A stretch of DNA of 64,000 bases, taken from Pseudoduganella umbonata. GTDB taxonomy: Bacteria; Pseudomonadota; Gammaproteobacteria; Burkholderiales; Burkholderiaceae_D. Position 1 is the first letter of the stretch; each line of letters begins with the position of its first letter. The notes beneath the pieces are model-generated. The model saw nothing but the letters and a program-made list of their open reading frames with translations, was not told the DNA's origin and did no database searches. The translations under genes were made by a program, and so were the position numbers. Positions 15,699-23,296 of the stretch are shown one piece after another. The stretch spans positions 297,939-361,938 of the forward strand of contig NZ_JACHXS010000004.1 of the NCBI RefSeq assembly GCF_014192225.1. Reading direction: 5' to 3'.

Positions 15699-15890
15699 CG
15701 GCCGGTCTTCTGGCTCGCCGTCATTCTGGCCGGTTCGTGCCTTCCCGTGCGTGCACAGTGGCGATGGAACCGGTTCGTCAGGCATACAGCAGCGGGGGCT
15801 GCGCCGGACTGGCGGGGGATGGCGATCCCGCGCGTCACCGGCTTCCCGTTTCACCCTCCAGCCGGCAGGCGGGAGGGCACCGTTCACGTC
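15699..15890 (-). promoter_or_regulatory. Cobalamin (B12) riboswitch upstream of the CobN-like operon
   Basis: Read on the minus strand, the 5' part GACGTGAACGGTGCCC is followed by GGGTGAAACGGGAAGCCGGTG, then GCGCAGCCCCCGCTGCTGT, CGGGAAGGC and finally the B12 box AGCCAGAAGACCGGCC at 15700-15715. These elements are in the order and spacing of the classical AdoCbl riboswitch. It ends about 100 bases before the proposed TTG start of the CobN-like gene. When cobalamin binds, expression of the operon should fall, by analogy with other members. A GC-rich hairpin downstream (GCCCGC/GCGGGC) could be part of the expression platform. Confidence 0.9.
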
Positions 15891-15938
15891 AAGCGCCGGA
15901 TTCTACAGGTGAAAATGCCGGTTTGTCACCGCTTGCGT

Positions 15939-17303
15939 TCACTCTCCCCCATGCATCCGCAAGCGGCCAAGCCGCCACACCCCCGCCGCGAACACCGCGC
16001 CGGCCAGCAGGAACAGCGCGAACAGCTCGGTCCCGCCGGGCATCCCGGCCGCCGCGTGCGGCACGAAGGCCGGCCGCCTGGCGAAATCGGCGGAGCCGAA
16101 CGGCCGGTCGTTGAACAGGTACGAATAGTAGAAATGGCGGATCTCGCGGTGGAACGCCACGATGGCGTCCTGGTACGCCAGCTGCGCCGGAAGGTCGGTG
16201 CCGGCCAGCCGGTGCAGCACGGCCTGCGCCCCCACGCCCGGCAGCAGCCAGCCGAGCCGCCCCGTCCACGCCTGCCGGGCCACCAGCCCGTCGCGGTATG
16301 CGCGCGCTGCGCCGGCCACGCTCTCGTCGCCCACCTGATGGAAGGCGAAATACCATTTCCAGTGGAAGCGGCCCGGCACGTCCGCCTGGTGCTTCCACTC
16401 CGGGTGGCCGGCAACGAACCTGCGCATCGTTTCGGCGCGCGGGATTTCCCACGCGCCGTGCACGGCCTGCCGCTGGGCCAGCATCAGGTCCACGCCCTGG
16501 TTCACGGGGATCGCCCGGATCAGCGCCACGTTGGCCAGCGCCGGCAGCACGAGCGTCAGCATGGCCCAGGCTCCCATCAGCACCGTGGCGTTGGTGACGG
16601 AACGCCATTGGCGCGTGGCGACCAGCAGGGAAAGGCCGGTCCAGAAAGCCAGGCAGGCCGCCGTCACCGCCAGCACAACGATCGTGGCCGCGATCCCGCT
16701 GGCCGACAGCGCCGCGCCCACGCATGCCGGCACGGCCAGGCAGGCGAACAGCAGCGCGTAGCGCAGCCCGACGCGGCGCCGCCACAGCCGCCCCGCGTCG
16801 GGCATCGCCAGCAGCAGCCGCAGGCGCCCCGACTGCCTTTCCGCCGAGACCAGGTCGTGCAGCAGCGCGATCGTGAACAGCGGCGCCAGGTAGATCAGCA
16901 CGAACGCGTAGTCGAAGCGGCCCGGCAGCGCCACTTCCGGGTTGAACGTTTCCCCTTCGTAGAGCTGGGCCTGCAACCCCAGCGCGCGGATGCGCAGCAC
17001 GTACGGCGCCACGTCGCGCAGGCCCAGCGCCAGGAAGGCCGCGCCGGACGGCGGATCCCACGTGTTGTAGAACGTGTAGTAGGCCGGGTTGCCGGCGTCC
17101 TTGCTGTCCGGGTAGCGGGCCGCCAGCGCGGCCACGTCCCGCTCGTGCAGGGGCGCCAGGCGCTCGATGGTCTGCCGCTGGCGCTGCACTTCCCGCATGC
17201 CGGACCAGACGGCCAGCACGGACAGCAGCAACAGCAGCAGCAACGCAGCGGCGGACAGCCGTGAACGCAGCACCAGGCGCAATTCGAACGTGAGCCGGTT
17301 CAT
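15939..17303 (-). CDS. ABC-2 type permease, DUF3526 family (second of pair), 454 aa
   Basis: An inner-membrane permease of the ABC-2 export type with a long periplasmic loop. It starts MNRLTFELRLVLRSRLSAAALLLLLLLSVLAVW (first helix), followed by about 100 periplasmic residues including YYTFYNTWDPPSGAAF, then a cluster of helices (FVLIYLAPLFTIALLHDLVSAERQSGRLRLLLA, the conserved coupling segment), and a second soluble stretch before the last helix LFALFLLAGAVFAAGVW. Its ATG overlaps the stop of the first permease (ATGA). It is a distant relative of that neighbour, so the exporter is probably a heterodimer with the ATPase encoded at 18745. The substrate is unknown; the Fur box in front of the operon suggests a role in iron limitation. 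Confidence 0.85.
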   Translation of the reverse strand: MNRLTFELRLVLRSRLSAAALLLLLLLSVLAVWSGMREVQRQRQTIERLAPLHERDVAALAARYPDSKDAGNPAYYTFYNTWDPPSGAAFLALGLRDVAPYVLRIRALGLQAQLYEGETFNPEVALPGRFDYAFVLIYLAPLFTIALLHDLVSAERQSGRLRLLLAMPDAGRLWRRRVGLRYALLFACLAVPACVGAALSASGIAATIVVLAVTAACLAFWTGLSLLVATRQWRSVTNATVLMGAWAMLTLVLPALANVALIRAIPVNQGVDLMLAQRQAVHGAWEIPRAETMRRFVAGHPEWKHQADVPGRFHWKWYFAFHQVGDESVAGAARAYRDGLVARQAWTGRLGWLLPGVGAQAVLHRLAGTDLPAQLAYQDAIVAFHREIRHFYYSYLFNDRPFGSADFARRPAFVPHAAAGMPGGTELFALFLLAGAVFAAGVWRLGRLRMHGGE

Positions 17304-18748
17304 CGCACCGCCCTCCCCAGCCGGCCGGCCAGTACCCAGGCCGCAGCTCCCAGCACCGCCAGCCACAGGACGAGCATGGCGCCGGCGGGTGCCATGCGCC
17401 GCAGCGTATCGCCCAGCGGCGGCGGTTCGAAGGCGAATTCGGGGAACGCCTGCCAGTGTTCGCGCGACACCCGGGTATCCTTGCTCCGGTCGATATCGTC
17501 GGCGTAGGCCACGCGCTCCGCCTGCAGGCGGTTAAGGCCCTGGATCAGCGCGTAGCGATAGCGCTCGCCCTGCTCCAGGAAGCTGCGGTAGCTGGCCAGG
17601 TCGGTGCCGGCCGCCGCCATCGACAGGCGGCGCAGCGCCAGCGCCGGGCTGGCCCAGCCGAAGGCATCGATGAGCGCGGCCTGCCGTTCCTGCCGGTCGA
17701 ACGCGGCGGCGGCATAGCGGTTGAACAGTTCGCTGGACTTGCGCTCGCCTTCCATGCCGACCAGCCCCTTGAAGTTGACCGGCAGGTCTTCGACGCGTGC
17801 CACGCCGTACTGCTTCAGCAGATTGTCGCGGAAGGCGGCGAATTTCGGATCGTCCGGATCGTGCGAATCGCCCTGCGCCAGGTACTCGCGCTGCACGTGG
17901 ATCGCATCCTCGAAGCGCGTCGGCAGCGCCACCGCGGTGTTGGCCATGTCCGGCACCCAGCGCGGCAGCAGGATGACGATCACCGCCCACGCCGTCAGCA
18001 GCACCAGCAGCGCATCGCGGCCGCGCGCCACGCACAGCGAGACCAGCACCACCGCCAGTACCCAAAGCAGCAGCCAGCCCGTGTAGCCGGCGGCCAGCGC
18101 CATGGCCAGCGGCCAGGGCGCATGGCCATCCAGCGCGAACCAGGCCAGCGCCGCCAGTGCCGGCAGCAGCGCCAGCCCGGCGAATCCAGCCAGTGCCAGC
18201 AGCTTGCCCACCACGACCTGCCGGCTGCGCACACCCTGCGCGAGCAGCACGCGCAGCGTGCCCGATTCGCGTTCGCGCGCCACCGCCGCATGGCCGAAGA
18301 ACACCAGCAGCAGCGGCGCCAGCACCTGCAGCACGAACGCCGGCGTCAGCTGGCCGAAGCGCAGCAGCAGCGAGGTTTGCCGCACGTCGCCGAAGTTGGC
18401 GCTGTTTTGCCGGTGCCCTTCGAGGAACAGCGTATTGCCGGTGAAGCCGTCGATGCCGGGATCGAAGGCGGCGAGCGGGTTCAGCGGCCGGAACAGGAAG
18501 TGCCCGTAATGCACCATGCGGTGCGGGTGCCGGTCCGGCTGCGCCTCGAATTCATGGTTCGCCTGCGCCTGGTAGCGGGCACGCTCGGCATCGGCCGCGC
18601 GCCGGTGCTCGTGCGCGGTGAGGGCCGCCACCAGCATCAGCATCGTCAGCAGTGCGATGCCGGCCACCGCGGCCCGGTCGCGGAACAGGGCCCGCCATTC
18701 CTCGCGTGCGATGCGCGCGACGACGTTGCTACCGCGAGCGGCGCTCAT
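17300..18748 (-). CDS. ABC-2 type permease, DUF3526 family (first of pair), 482 aa
   Basis: A permease of the same type as the following gene. It begins with a short cytoplasmic segment, REEWRALFRDRAAVAG, and a helix (IALLTMLMLVAALTA), then a periplasmic region containing HRMVHYGHFLFRPLNPLAAFDPGIDGFTG. Five further helices follow, with the VARERESGTLRVLLAQGVRSRQVVVGKLLAL coupling segment. A second large periplasmic part (residues about 260-440) precedes the last helix. Both its start and its stop overlap neighbouring genes by four bases, so the ATPase and the two permeases are translationally coupled. The family is common beside TonB receptors for iron complexes, and a siderophore-type receptor lies 4 kb away with its own Fur box. 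Confidence 0.86.
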   Translation of the reverse strand: MSAARGSNVVARIAREEWRALFRDRAAVAGIALLTMLMLVAALTAHEHRRAADAERARYQAQANHEFEAQPDRHPHRMVHYGHFLFRPLNPLAAFDPGIDGFTGNTLFLEGHRQNSANFGDVRQTSLLLRFGQLTPAFVLQVLAPLLLVFFGHAAVARERESGTLRVLLAQGVRSRQVVVGKLLALAGFAGLALLPALAALAWFALDGHAPWPLAMALAAGYTGWLLLWVLAVVLVSLCVARGRDALLVLLTAWAVIVILLPRWVPDMANTAVALPTRFEDAIHVQREYLAQGDSHDPDDPKFAAFRDNLLKQYGVARVEDLPVNFKGLVGMEGERKSSELFNRYAAAAFDRQERQAALIDAFGWASPALALRRLSMAAAGTDLASYRSFLEQGERYRYALIQGLNRLQAERVAYADDIDRSKDTRVSREHWQAFPEFAFEPPPLGDTLRRMAPAGAMLVLWLAVLGAAAWVLAGRLGRAVR

Positions 18749-19500
18749 GCCGCGTGGCCGCCGTAGCGGCGGTGCAGGGCGCGCACGTCGAAGCGGTCGG
18801 CGCCGTTGGCGGCCACCTCCTCGAGCAGGCGGCCGCCATCGAGGAAGCCGATGCGGTCGGCCACGTCGGCGGCGCTGAGCAGGTCGTGCGTCACCATCAG
18901 CACGGCCACGCCCTGTTCGCGCAGCACGCCGAGCAGGCGGTTGAATTCGGCCGTGGCCTGCGGGTCCAGGCCGGACGTGGGCTCGTCCAGCAGCAGCGCC
19001 GGCACACGCCGCGCCAGCGCCAGTGCGATCGCCACCTTCTGCCGCATGCCCTTGGAAAAGCCCGATACGCGGCGGTCGAACGCCGCCGCGGCCAGGCCGG
19101 CGGCAGAGAGCGCCGCGTCGATGGCGCCCGGATCGCCGCCCTGCCCCGCCAGGTCGAGCAGGTAGGCGACGTTTTCGCGGGCGCTCAGGTGTTCGTACAG
19201 CGCCACGTTCTCGGGGATGTAGGCAAGATGGCGCCGCGCGTCGTCAGGCTGCGCGACGGGATCGATGCCGTGCACGCGCACCTGCCCGGCGCCCGGCGTG
19301 ACGAAGCCCAGGAACAGGCTCAGTGTGGTGGTCTTGCCGGCACCGTTGGCGCCCAGCAGCGCATAGATCTCGCCGGCGCGGATGTGCAGGTCGAGCTGGC
19401 GCAGGATGGTCTTGCCGCCATAACCGGCGACGACCGCCGTGGCCTCGAGCACGTGGCCGCGTTCCGTTGCCGCCACGGCGTGGGTAGTTGCGATGTTCAA
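18745..19500 (-). CDS. ABC transporter ATP-binding protein, 251 aa
   Basis: The ATPase subunit for the two permeases that follow. Walker A is GANGAGKTTT, the signature is VSGFSKGMRQKVAIALALA, Walker B is ALLLDEPTSGLDP, and the switch His is in MVTHDLLSAAD. The protein resembles CcmA/NatA-type exporters. I place the start at a TTG (19500) because GAGGAAG stands directly before it and the product then begins about 25 residues before the ATPase domain; a frame extending to 19704 would run through the Fur box and is not credible as protein. A perfect Fur-type palindrome lies 83-102 bases upstream. Confidence 0.88.
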   Translation of the reverse strand: MNIATTHAVAATERGHVLEATAVVAGYGGKTILRQLDLHIRAGEIYALLGANGAGKTTTLSLFLGFVTPGAGQVRVHGIDPVAQPDDARRHLAYIPENVALYEHLSARENVAYLLDLAGQGGDPGAIDAALSAAGLAAAAFDRRVSGFSKGMRQKVAIALALARRVPALLLDEPTSGLDPQATAEFNRLLGVLREQGVAVLMVTHDLLSAADVADRIGFLDGGRLLEEVAANGADRFDVRALHRRYGGHAA

Positions 19501-19582
19501 ACGATCTTCCTCTCGAATGGGAAAAGGGATTGCCGACAATGGACTGACTGATACGGGACTGCCGGGAACGGGTCTTTTCGCA

Positions 19583-19602
19583 AATGATAATGCATTATCA
19601 TT
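19583..19602. promoter_or_regulatory. Fur box controlling the ABC-2 export operon
   Basis: AATGATAATGCATTATCATT is a perfect 20-base palindrome that matches the Fur consensus (GATAATNATTATC class). It lies upstream of the minus-strand ABC operon. The GGDEF/EAL gene starts 169 bases away on the other side, so it could be affected as well. Repression by Fur-iron is expected from the motif. Confidence 0.8.
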
Positions 19603-19770
19603 CTCAGTGACAGTCCGGCAAGCAACAAAACAACTGTCGAGGACAAACCGCTGTTTCCTGCCGGCATTAACTAAGGTATAGTTTTTCCTGCGCTGGACAG
19701 GCACGGGCCCCGCGAGCCCCTGTCCTGGAACCGAGCCGCCTCTCCGATATCACTCAAGTGCAAGCAAGCG

Positions 19771-21882
19771 ATGACTGCCTCCTCTTCCGATCTGATCTAT
19801 CGCCTGCTGGTGCAGAGCGTGGTCGACTACGCGATCTACCTGCTCGACACCGACGGCAATGTCGTCAACTGGAACGCCGGGGCCGAGCGTGCCAAGGGCT
19901 ACAACGCGCAAGAGATCGTGGGACGCCACTTCTCGGTGTTCTACAGCGAAGCGGACCGCGCGGCGGGACTGCCGCGGCAGGCGCTGGAAACCGCCCGCGC
20001 CGAGTCGCGCTTCGAGGCCGAGGGCTGGCGCCTGCGCAAGGATGGCACGCGGTTCTGGACCAACGTGGTGATCGACGCCATCCACGACGACGACGGCAAG
20101 CTGGTCGGCTTTGCCAAGATCACACGCGACATCACCGAGCGCCACCAGCAGGAACTGAAGCTGGTCGAGGCCAAGGAACTGGCCGAGCAGTACAGCCAGC
20201 AGATGGCGTCCCTGTCGCATTTCCTCGACTCGGTGATCACGAACATACCCGGCAGCGTGCTGGCGCTGGACGTGAACGGGGAGCTGGAGGGGGGTCCCGG
20301 CGAAATCCTGCTGGCCAACGCCCAGGCGCGCCGCCTGTTTTCCGGCGGGGCGGCCATGCAGGGCCAGACCGTGCGCGGCTGCCTCGGTGCCGAGGTGGCG
20401 GCCTATCTCGAAGGCCTGGCGGCGGCTTCGGCGAGCGGCGAAGCGCCGCCGGACGACAGCCTGGTACAGACGCCGCTCGGCCCGCGCACGCTGCGCAGCC
20501 GCACCGTGGTGGGCAGCAAGCCCGATGGCGCCGGCGACTACCTGCTGGTCATCACCGAGGACGTGACCGACGAGCTGGCGGCCTACGCGCAGATCCACCA
20601 CATGGCGCAGCACGGCGGCCTGACCAACCTGCCGAACCGCACGTTCTTCCAGCAGCGCCTGGAAGCGGCCATCGCCGACAGCGCGGCGGACGGCAGCCAC
20701 GCCGCGATCCTGTGCCTGGACCTGGACAACTTCAAGAACATCAACGATGCGTTCGGCCACGGCTTCGGCGACAAGATCCTGCTGATGCTGGCCGCGCGGC
20801 TGAAGAAATGCGTGCGCGAGCACGATACGCTGGCGCGCCTGGGCGGCGACGAATTCGCCGTGGTGCTGCCGCGTATCGGCCGCGTCGACGAGGCGCAGCA
20901 CGCGGCGCGGCGGCTGATCGATGCGGTCGCGCCGCCCTTCGCGATCGACGGCCACAGTTTCACGGTCGGCCTGTCGATCGGCATCGCGATCTCGTCGCAC
21001 GAGGGCAGCAGCGCCGAGCAGTTGCTGCGCTTCGGCGACATGGCGCTGTACGAAGCCAAGCACAATGGCCGCAACCGCTACGAACTGTTCCGCCCCGAAC
21101 TCGAAGCGGCGTCGCGCGTGCGCCGGCAGGTGGAAATCGACTTGCGCCGCGCGCTGCACCGCGGCGAACTGCAGATGCACTACCAGCCGATCATCGAAAA
21201 GGAAGGTTGCCGCATTTCCGGCTACGAGGCGCTGATCCGCTGGCAGCATCCCGTCAGGGGCGCGATCCCGCCGATGGACTTCATTCCGATCGCCGAGGAG
21301 ACCGGCCTGATCCACGAACTGGGCGCGCGGGCGCTGAACCTGGCCTGCCAGGAAGCCGCGACATGGGCCAACGGCGCCACCGTGGCGGTGAACCTGTCGC
21401 CGGTGCAGTTCAAGAACAGCGAACTGGTAAAGACGGTCGCGCTGGCGCTCGAGGATGCGGGCCTGCCGGCGCACCGCCTCGAACTGGAAATCACCGAATC
21501 CGTCCTGCTCGCCAACACCGAGGGCAATATCCGCACGCTGCAGGCGCTGAAGGACCTGGGCGTGCGCATCTCATTGGACGATTTCGGCACCGGCTATTCT
21601 TCGCTGAGCTACCTGCGCTCCTTCCCGTTCGACAAGATCAAGATCGACAAGTCGTTCGTGCGCGACATGGGCGAAAGCCGCGAGGCGATGGCGATCATCC
21701 GTGCGATCACCGGTCTGTCCAGCAGCCTGCTGATCGAAATCACCGCCGAAGGCGTGGAGACCGAGGAACAGTTCCGGCAGCTGCAGGTGGAAGGCTGTTC
21801 GCATTTCCAGGGCTACCTGTTCGGCCGGCCGGTAGCTGCCGAGCACCGGATCGAAGAACTGGACGGACGCGGCGCCGGCTGA
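19771..21882 (+). CDS. PAS-GGDEF-EAL cyclic-di-GMP protein, 703 aa
   Basis: A cytoplasmic bifunctional c-di-GMP protein. Order: PAS domain at about 10-125 (YAIYLLDTDGNVVNWNAGAER to FAKITRDITERH), a second PAS-like segment (SVLALDVNGELEG), GGDEF domain with LTNLPNRTFF, an intact active site RLGGDEF near residue 356 and an inhibitory RxxD site (REHD) exactly five residues before it, then an EAL domain with intact YEALIRWQHP near 484, NLSPVQFKN, EITESVL, DDFGTGYSSLSYL and EGVETEEQ. Both cyclase and phosphodiesterase motifs are complete, so activity may switch with the PAS signal. The first PAS domain resembles those that bind flavin or heme, but the ligand cannot be assigned. Confidence 0.92.
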   Translation: MTASSSDLIYRLLVQSVVDYAIYLLDTDGNVVNWNAGAERAKGYNAQEIVGRHFSVFYSEADRAAGLPRQALETARAESRFEAEGWRLRKDGTRFWTNVVIDAIHDDDGKLVGFAKITRDITERHQQELKLVEAKELAEQYSQQMASLSHFLDSVITNIPGSVLALDVNGELEGGPGEILLANAQARRLFSGGAAMQGQTVRGCLGAEVAAYLEGLAAASASGEAPPDDSLVQTPLGPRTLRSRTVVGSKPDGAGDYLLVITEDVTDELAAYAQIHHMAQHGGLTNLPNRTFFQQRLEAAIADSAADGSHAAILCLDLDNFKNINDAFGHGFGDKILLMLAARLKKCVREHDTLARLGGDEFAVVLPRIGRVDEAQHAARRLIDAVAPPFAIDGHSFTVGLSIGIAISSHEGSSAEQLLRFGDMALYEAKHNGRNRYELFRPELEAASRVRRQVEIDLRRALHRGELQMHYQPIIEKEGCRISGYEALIRWQHPVRGAIPPMDFIPIAEETGLIHELGARALNLACQEAATWANGATVAVNLSPVQFKNSELVKTVALALEDAGLPAHRLELEITESVLLANTEGNIRTLQALKDLGVRISLDDFGTGYSSLSYLRSFPFDKIKIDKSFVRDMGESREAMAIIRAITGLSSSLLIEITAEGVETEEQFRQLQVEGCSHFQGYLFGRPVAAEHRIEELDGRGAG

Positions 21883-22004
21883 ACGGTCTGCGCCACGAAC
21901 GGCCTGCGCCACGAACGGGCAGGCGCACCGCGCTGGTGCGCGCCCGGCCCGGCAAGGCCGGCAGATCGGCCGGCAGAGCGGCCAGTAGATTGACCGGTAA
22001 GCTG

Positions 22005-22448
22005 TCAGTAGGTCTTGTAGGGCAGGAACTTGCCGGACATCGTAATGCTGACGCGGTCGCCGGCCGGATCCGGCTCGCGCTGCATGTCCATGCGGAAGTC
22101 GATCGCCGACATGATGCCGTCGCCGAATTCCTCGTGGATCAGTGCCTTGAACGTGGTGCCGTAGACACTGACCAGCTCATAGAAACGGTAGATCAGCGGG
22201 TCGGTCGGCACCGCCGTCGGCAGCGAACCGCGGTACGGCACCTGCTGCAGCAGCAGTACCGCCTCTTCCGGCAGGCCGAACACCTCGCCGACGATCGCCG
22301 CCTGGCGCGCATCGAACGTCATCTGGCCCAGGCAGCCGGCCGTCACCCATTCCTTCGACAGCCCGACCTGGGCCGCCACGTCGCACCATTTGATGTCCTT
22401 GCGGATCTTGGCGGTCATGATCATTTCGGTGACGTCGGTACGTTGCAT
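22005..22448 (-). CDS. cynS: Cyanate hydratase (cyanase), 147 aa
   Basis: Cyanase converts cyanate and bicarbonate to ammonia and carbon dioxide in the cytoplasm, acting as a decamer. The length is close to the usual 150-160 residues. An N-terminal helical domain (VTEMIMTAKIRKDIKWCDVAAQVGLSKEW) is followed by the catalytic domain. The active-site Arg and Glu are in YRFYELVSVYG and the Ser is in DGIMSAIDF, with the C-terminal ITMSGKFLPYKTY matching the family. A ribosome site AAAGGA precedes the ATG at 22448. No cynR or cynT is adjacent; an alpha carbonic anhydrase 3 kb away could be relevant to bicarbonate supply, but it is exported. Confidence 0.95.
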   Translation of the reverse strand: MQRTDVTEMIMTAKIRKDIKWCDVAAQVGLSKEWVTAGCLGQMTFDARQAAIVGEVFGLPEEAVLLLQQVPYRGSLPTAVPTDPLIYRFYELVSVYGTTFKALIHEEFGDGIMSAIDFRMDMQREPDPAGDRVSITMSGKFLPYKTY

Positions 22449-22528
22449 GGCAGTCCTTTCAGTGTTGGGGGAGCGAATGGCGATGGCGGAATGCACCATC
22501 CCATATCGCTATCCAGCACGAAACGTGC

Positions 22529-23065
22529 CTACGCCGCCTTGCGTTCCCACGGCAGTTCGAGATCGAAGCTGTAGCCGCACAGGTGCAGCGGCCCGCCCGC
22601 GTACGGGAACTGCGCCAGCTGGTCGGTTTCCTGCAGGATCACGCTCAGTTCGCGGCTGGCGAACGTGCCGGCGACGATGGACTCGAACTCGGCCTGGTAC
22701 TGTTCCAGGTCGCGCTGGAATTCGCCCTCCTCTTCCTCCATCTGCGCCAGTTCCAGCGTGTTCAGCAGATAGTTGGCATACGCGTTCTGCTCGATGAACG
22801 TGATCCAGTGATCCACCACCGGCGCCGCCAGGTCGCCTAGGAAGGCCTTCAGGCCGGGCGCGCGGCGCCGCAGGTTGGCCAGTGCCCTGTCGCGCGACGT
22901 CAGCAGGATCGGCACGTCGCTGTACAGCTTCAGGTCGTCCGCTTCGAACAGGCCGAACCACAGCAGCGGGATCGCGTAGTTGCGTTCCACCAGCGCGTGC
23001 ATCGACACATCGTCATCTTCGAAGAAGTCTTCGTTCAGGCCGGTCAGGTAAACACGGTTCGCCAT
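22529..23065 (-). CDS. Hypothetical protein upstream of cyanase, 178 aa
   Basis: The protein starts MANRVYLTGLNEDFFEDDD and is acidic, soluble and predicted largely helical, with a Glu-rich segment (MEEEEGEFQRDLEQYQ) and a C-terminus ending FDLELPWERKAA. I do not recognise a named family; repeated aromatic positions (IPLLWFGLFEADDL, WITFIEQNAYANYLL) suggest a folded single domain. The start at 23065 has a strong ribosome site, AGGAGAA. It lies 80 bases before cynS on the same strand and may share its transcript. The role is unknown. Confidence 0.72.
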   Translation of the reverse strand: MANRVYLTGLNEDFFEDDDVSMHALVERNYAIPLLWFGLFEADDLKLYSDVPILLTSRDRALANLRRRAPGLKAFLGDLAAPVVDHWITFIEQNAYANYLLNTLELAQMEEEEGEFQRDLEQYQAEFESIVAGTFASRELSVILQETDQLAQFPYAGGPLHLCGYSFDLELPWERKAA

Positions 23066-23220
23066 GATTGTTTCTCCTGCTGGCTGCCGGCCAGTGCGGG
23101 CACGAAGGCATCGAGAGCAACGAAGGCGCACCGGCGCTTGTGCCGGCACAAAACAATGCAATATTGACATCAAAAAAATGGCATAGCAAGGGATAACGTA
23201 CGAGAAGCGACCGACTCATA

Positions 23221-23245
23221 AATGATAATCATTCGTGTTATCATT
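23221..23245. promoter_or_regulatory. Fur box upstream of the siderophore receptor
   Basis: AATGATAATCATT is a 13-base palindrome followed directly by CGTGTTATCATT, giving overlapping Fur-type half-sites. It lies 52-76 bases before the proposed start of the plus-strand TonB receptor, in the normal place for Fur repression. Confidence 0.78.
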
Positions 23246-23296
23246 TTCAGTTGACGCTTGCAAAAATGTACTGTCCACGCCAATAACCATATCGAC

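Noticed and set aside
11170..15912. A 1580-residue open frame on the plus strand opposite the CobN-like gene
   Set aside because: High GC makes antisense frames long. The product is an Arg/Gln/His-rich string with no domain, while the minus strand encodes a clear CobN family protein behind a riboswitch.
19501..19704. N-terminal extension of the ABC ATPase to 19704
   Set aside because: It would translate through the Fur palindrome; the TTG at 19500 has a proper ribosome site and gives the normal length.
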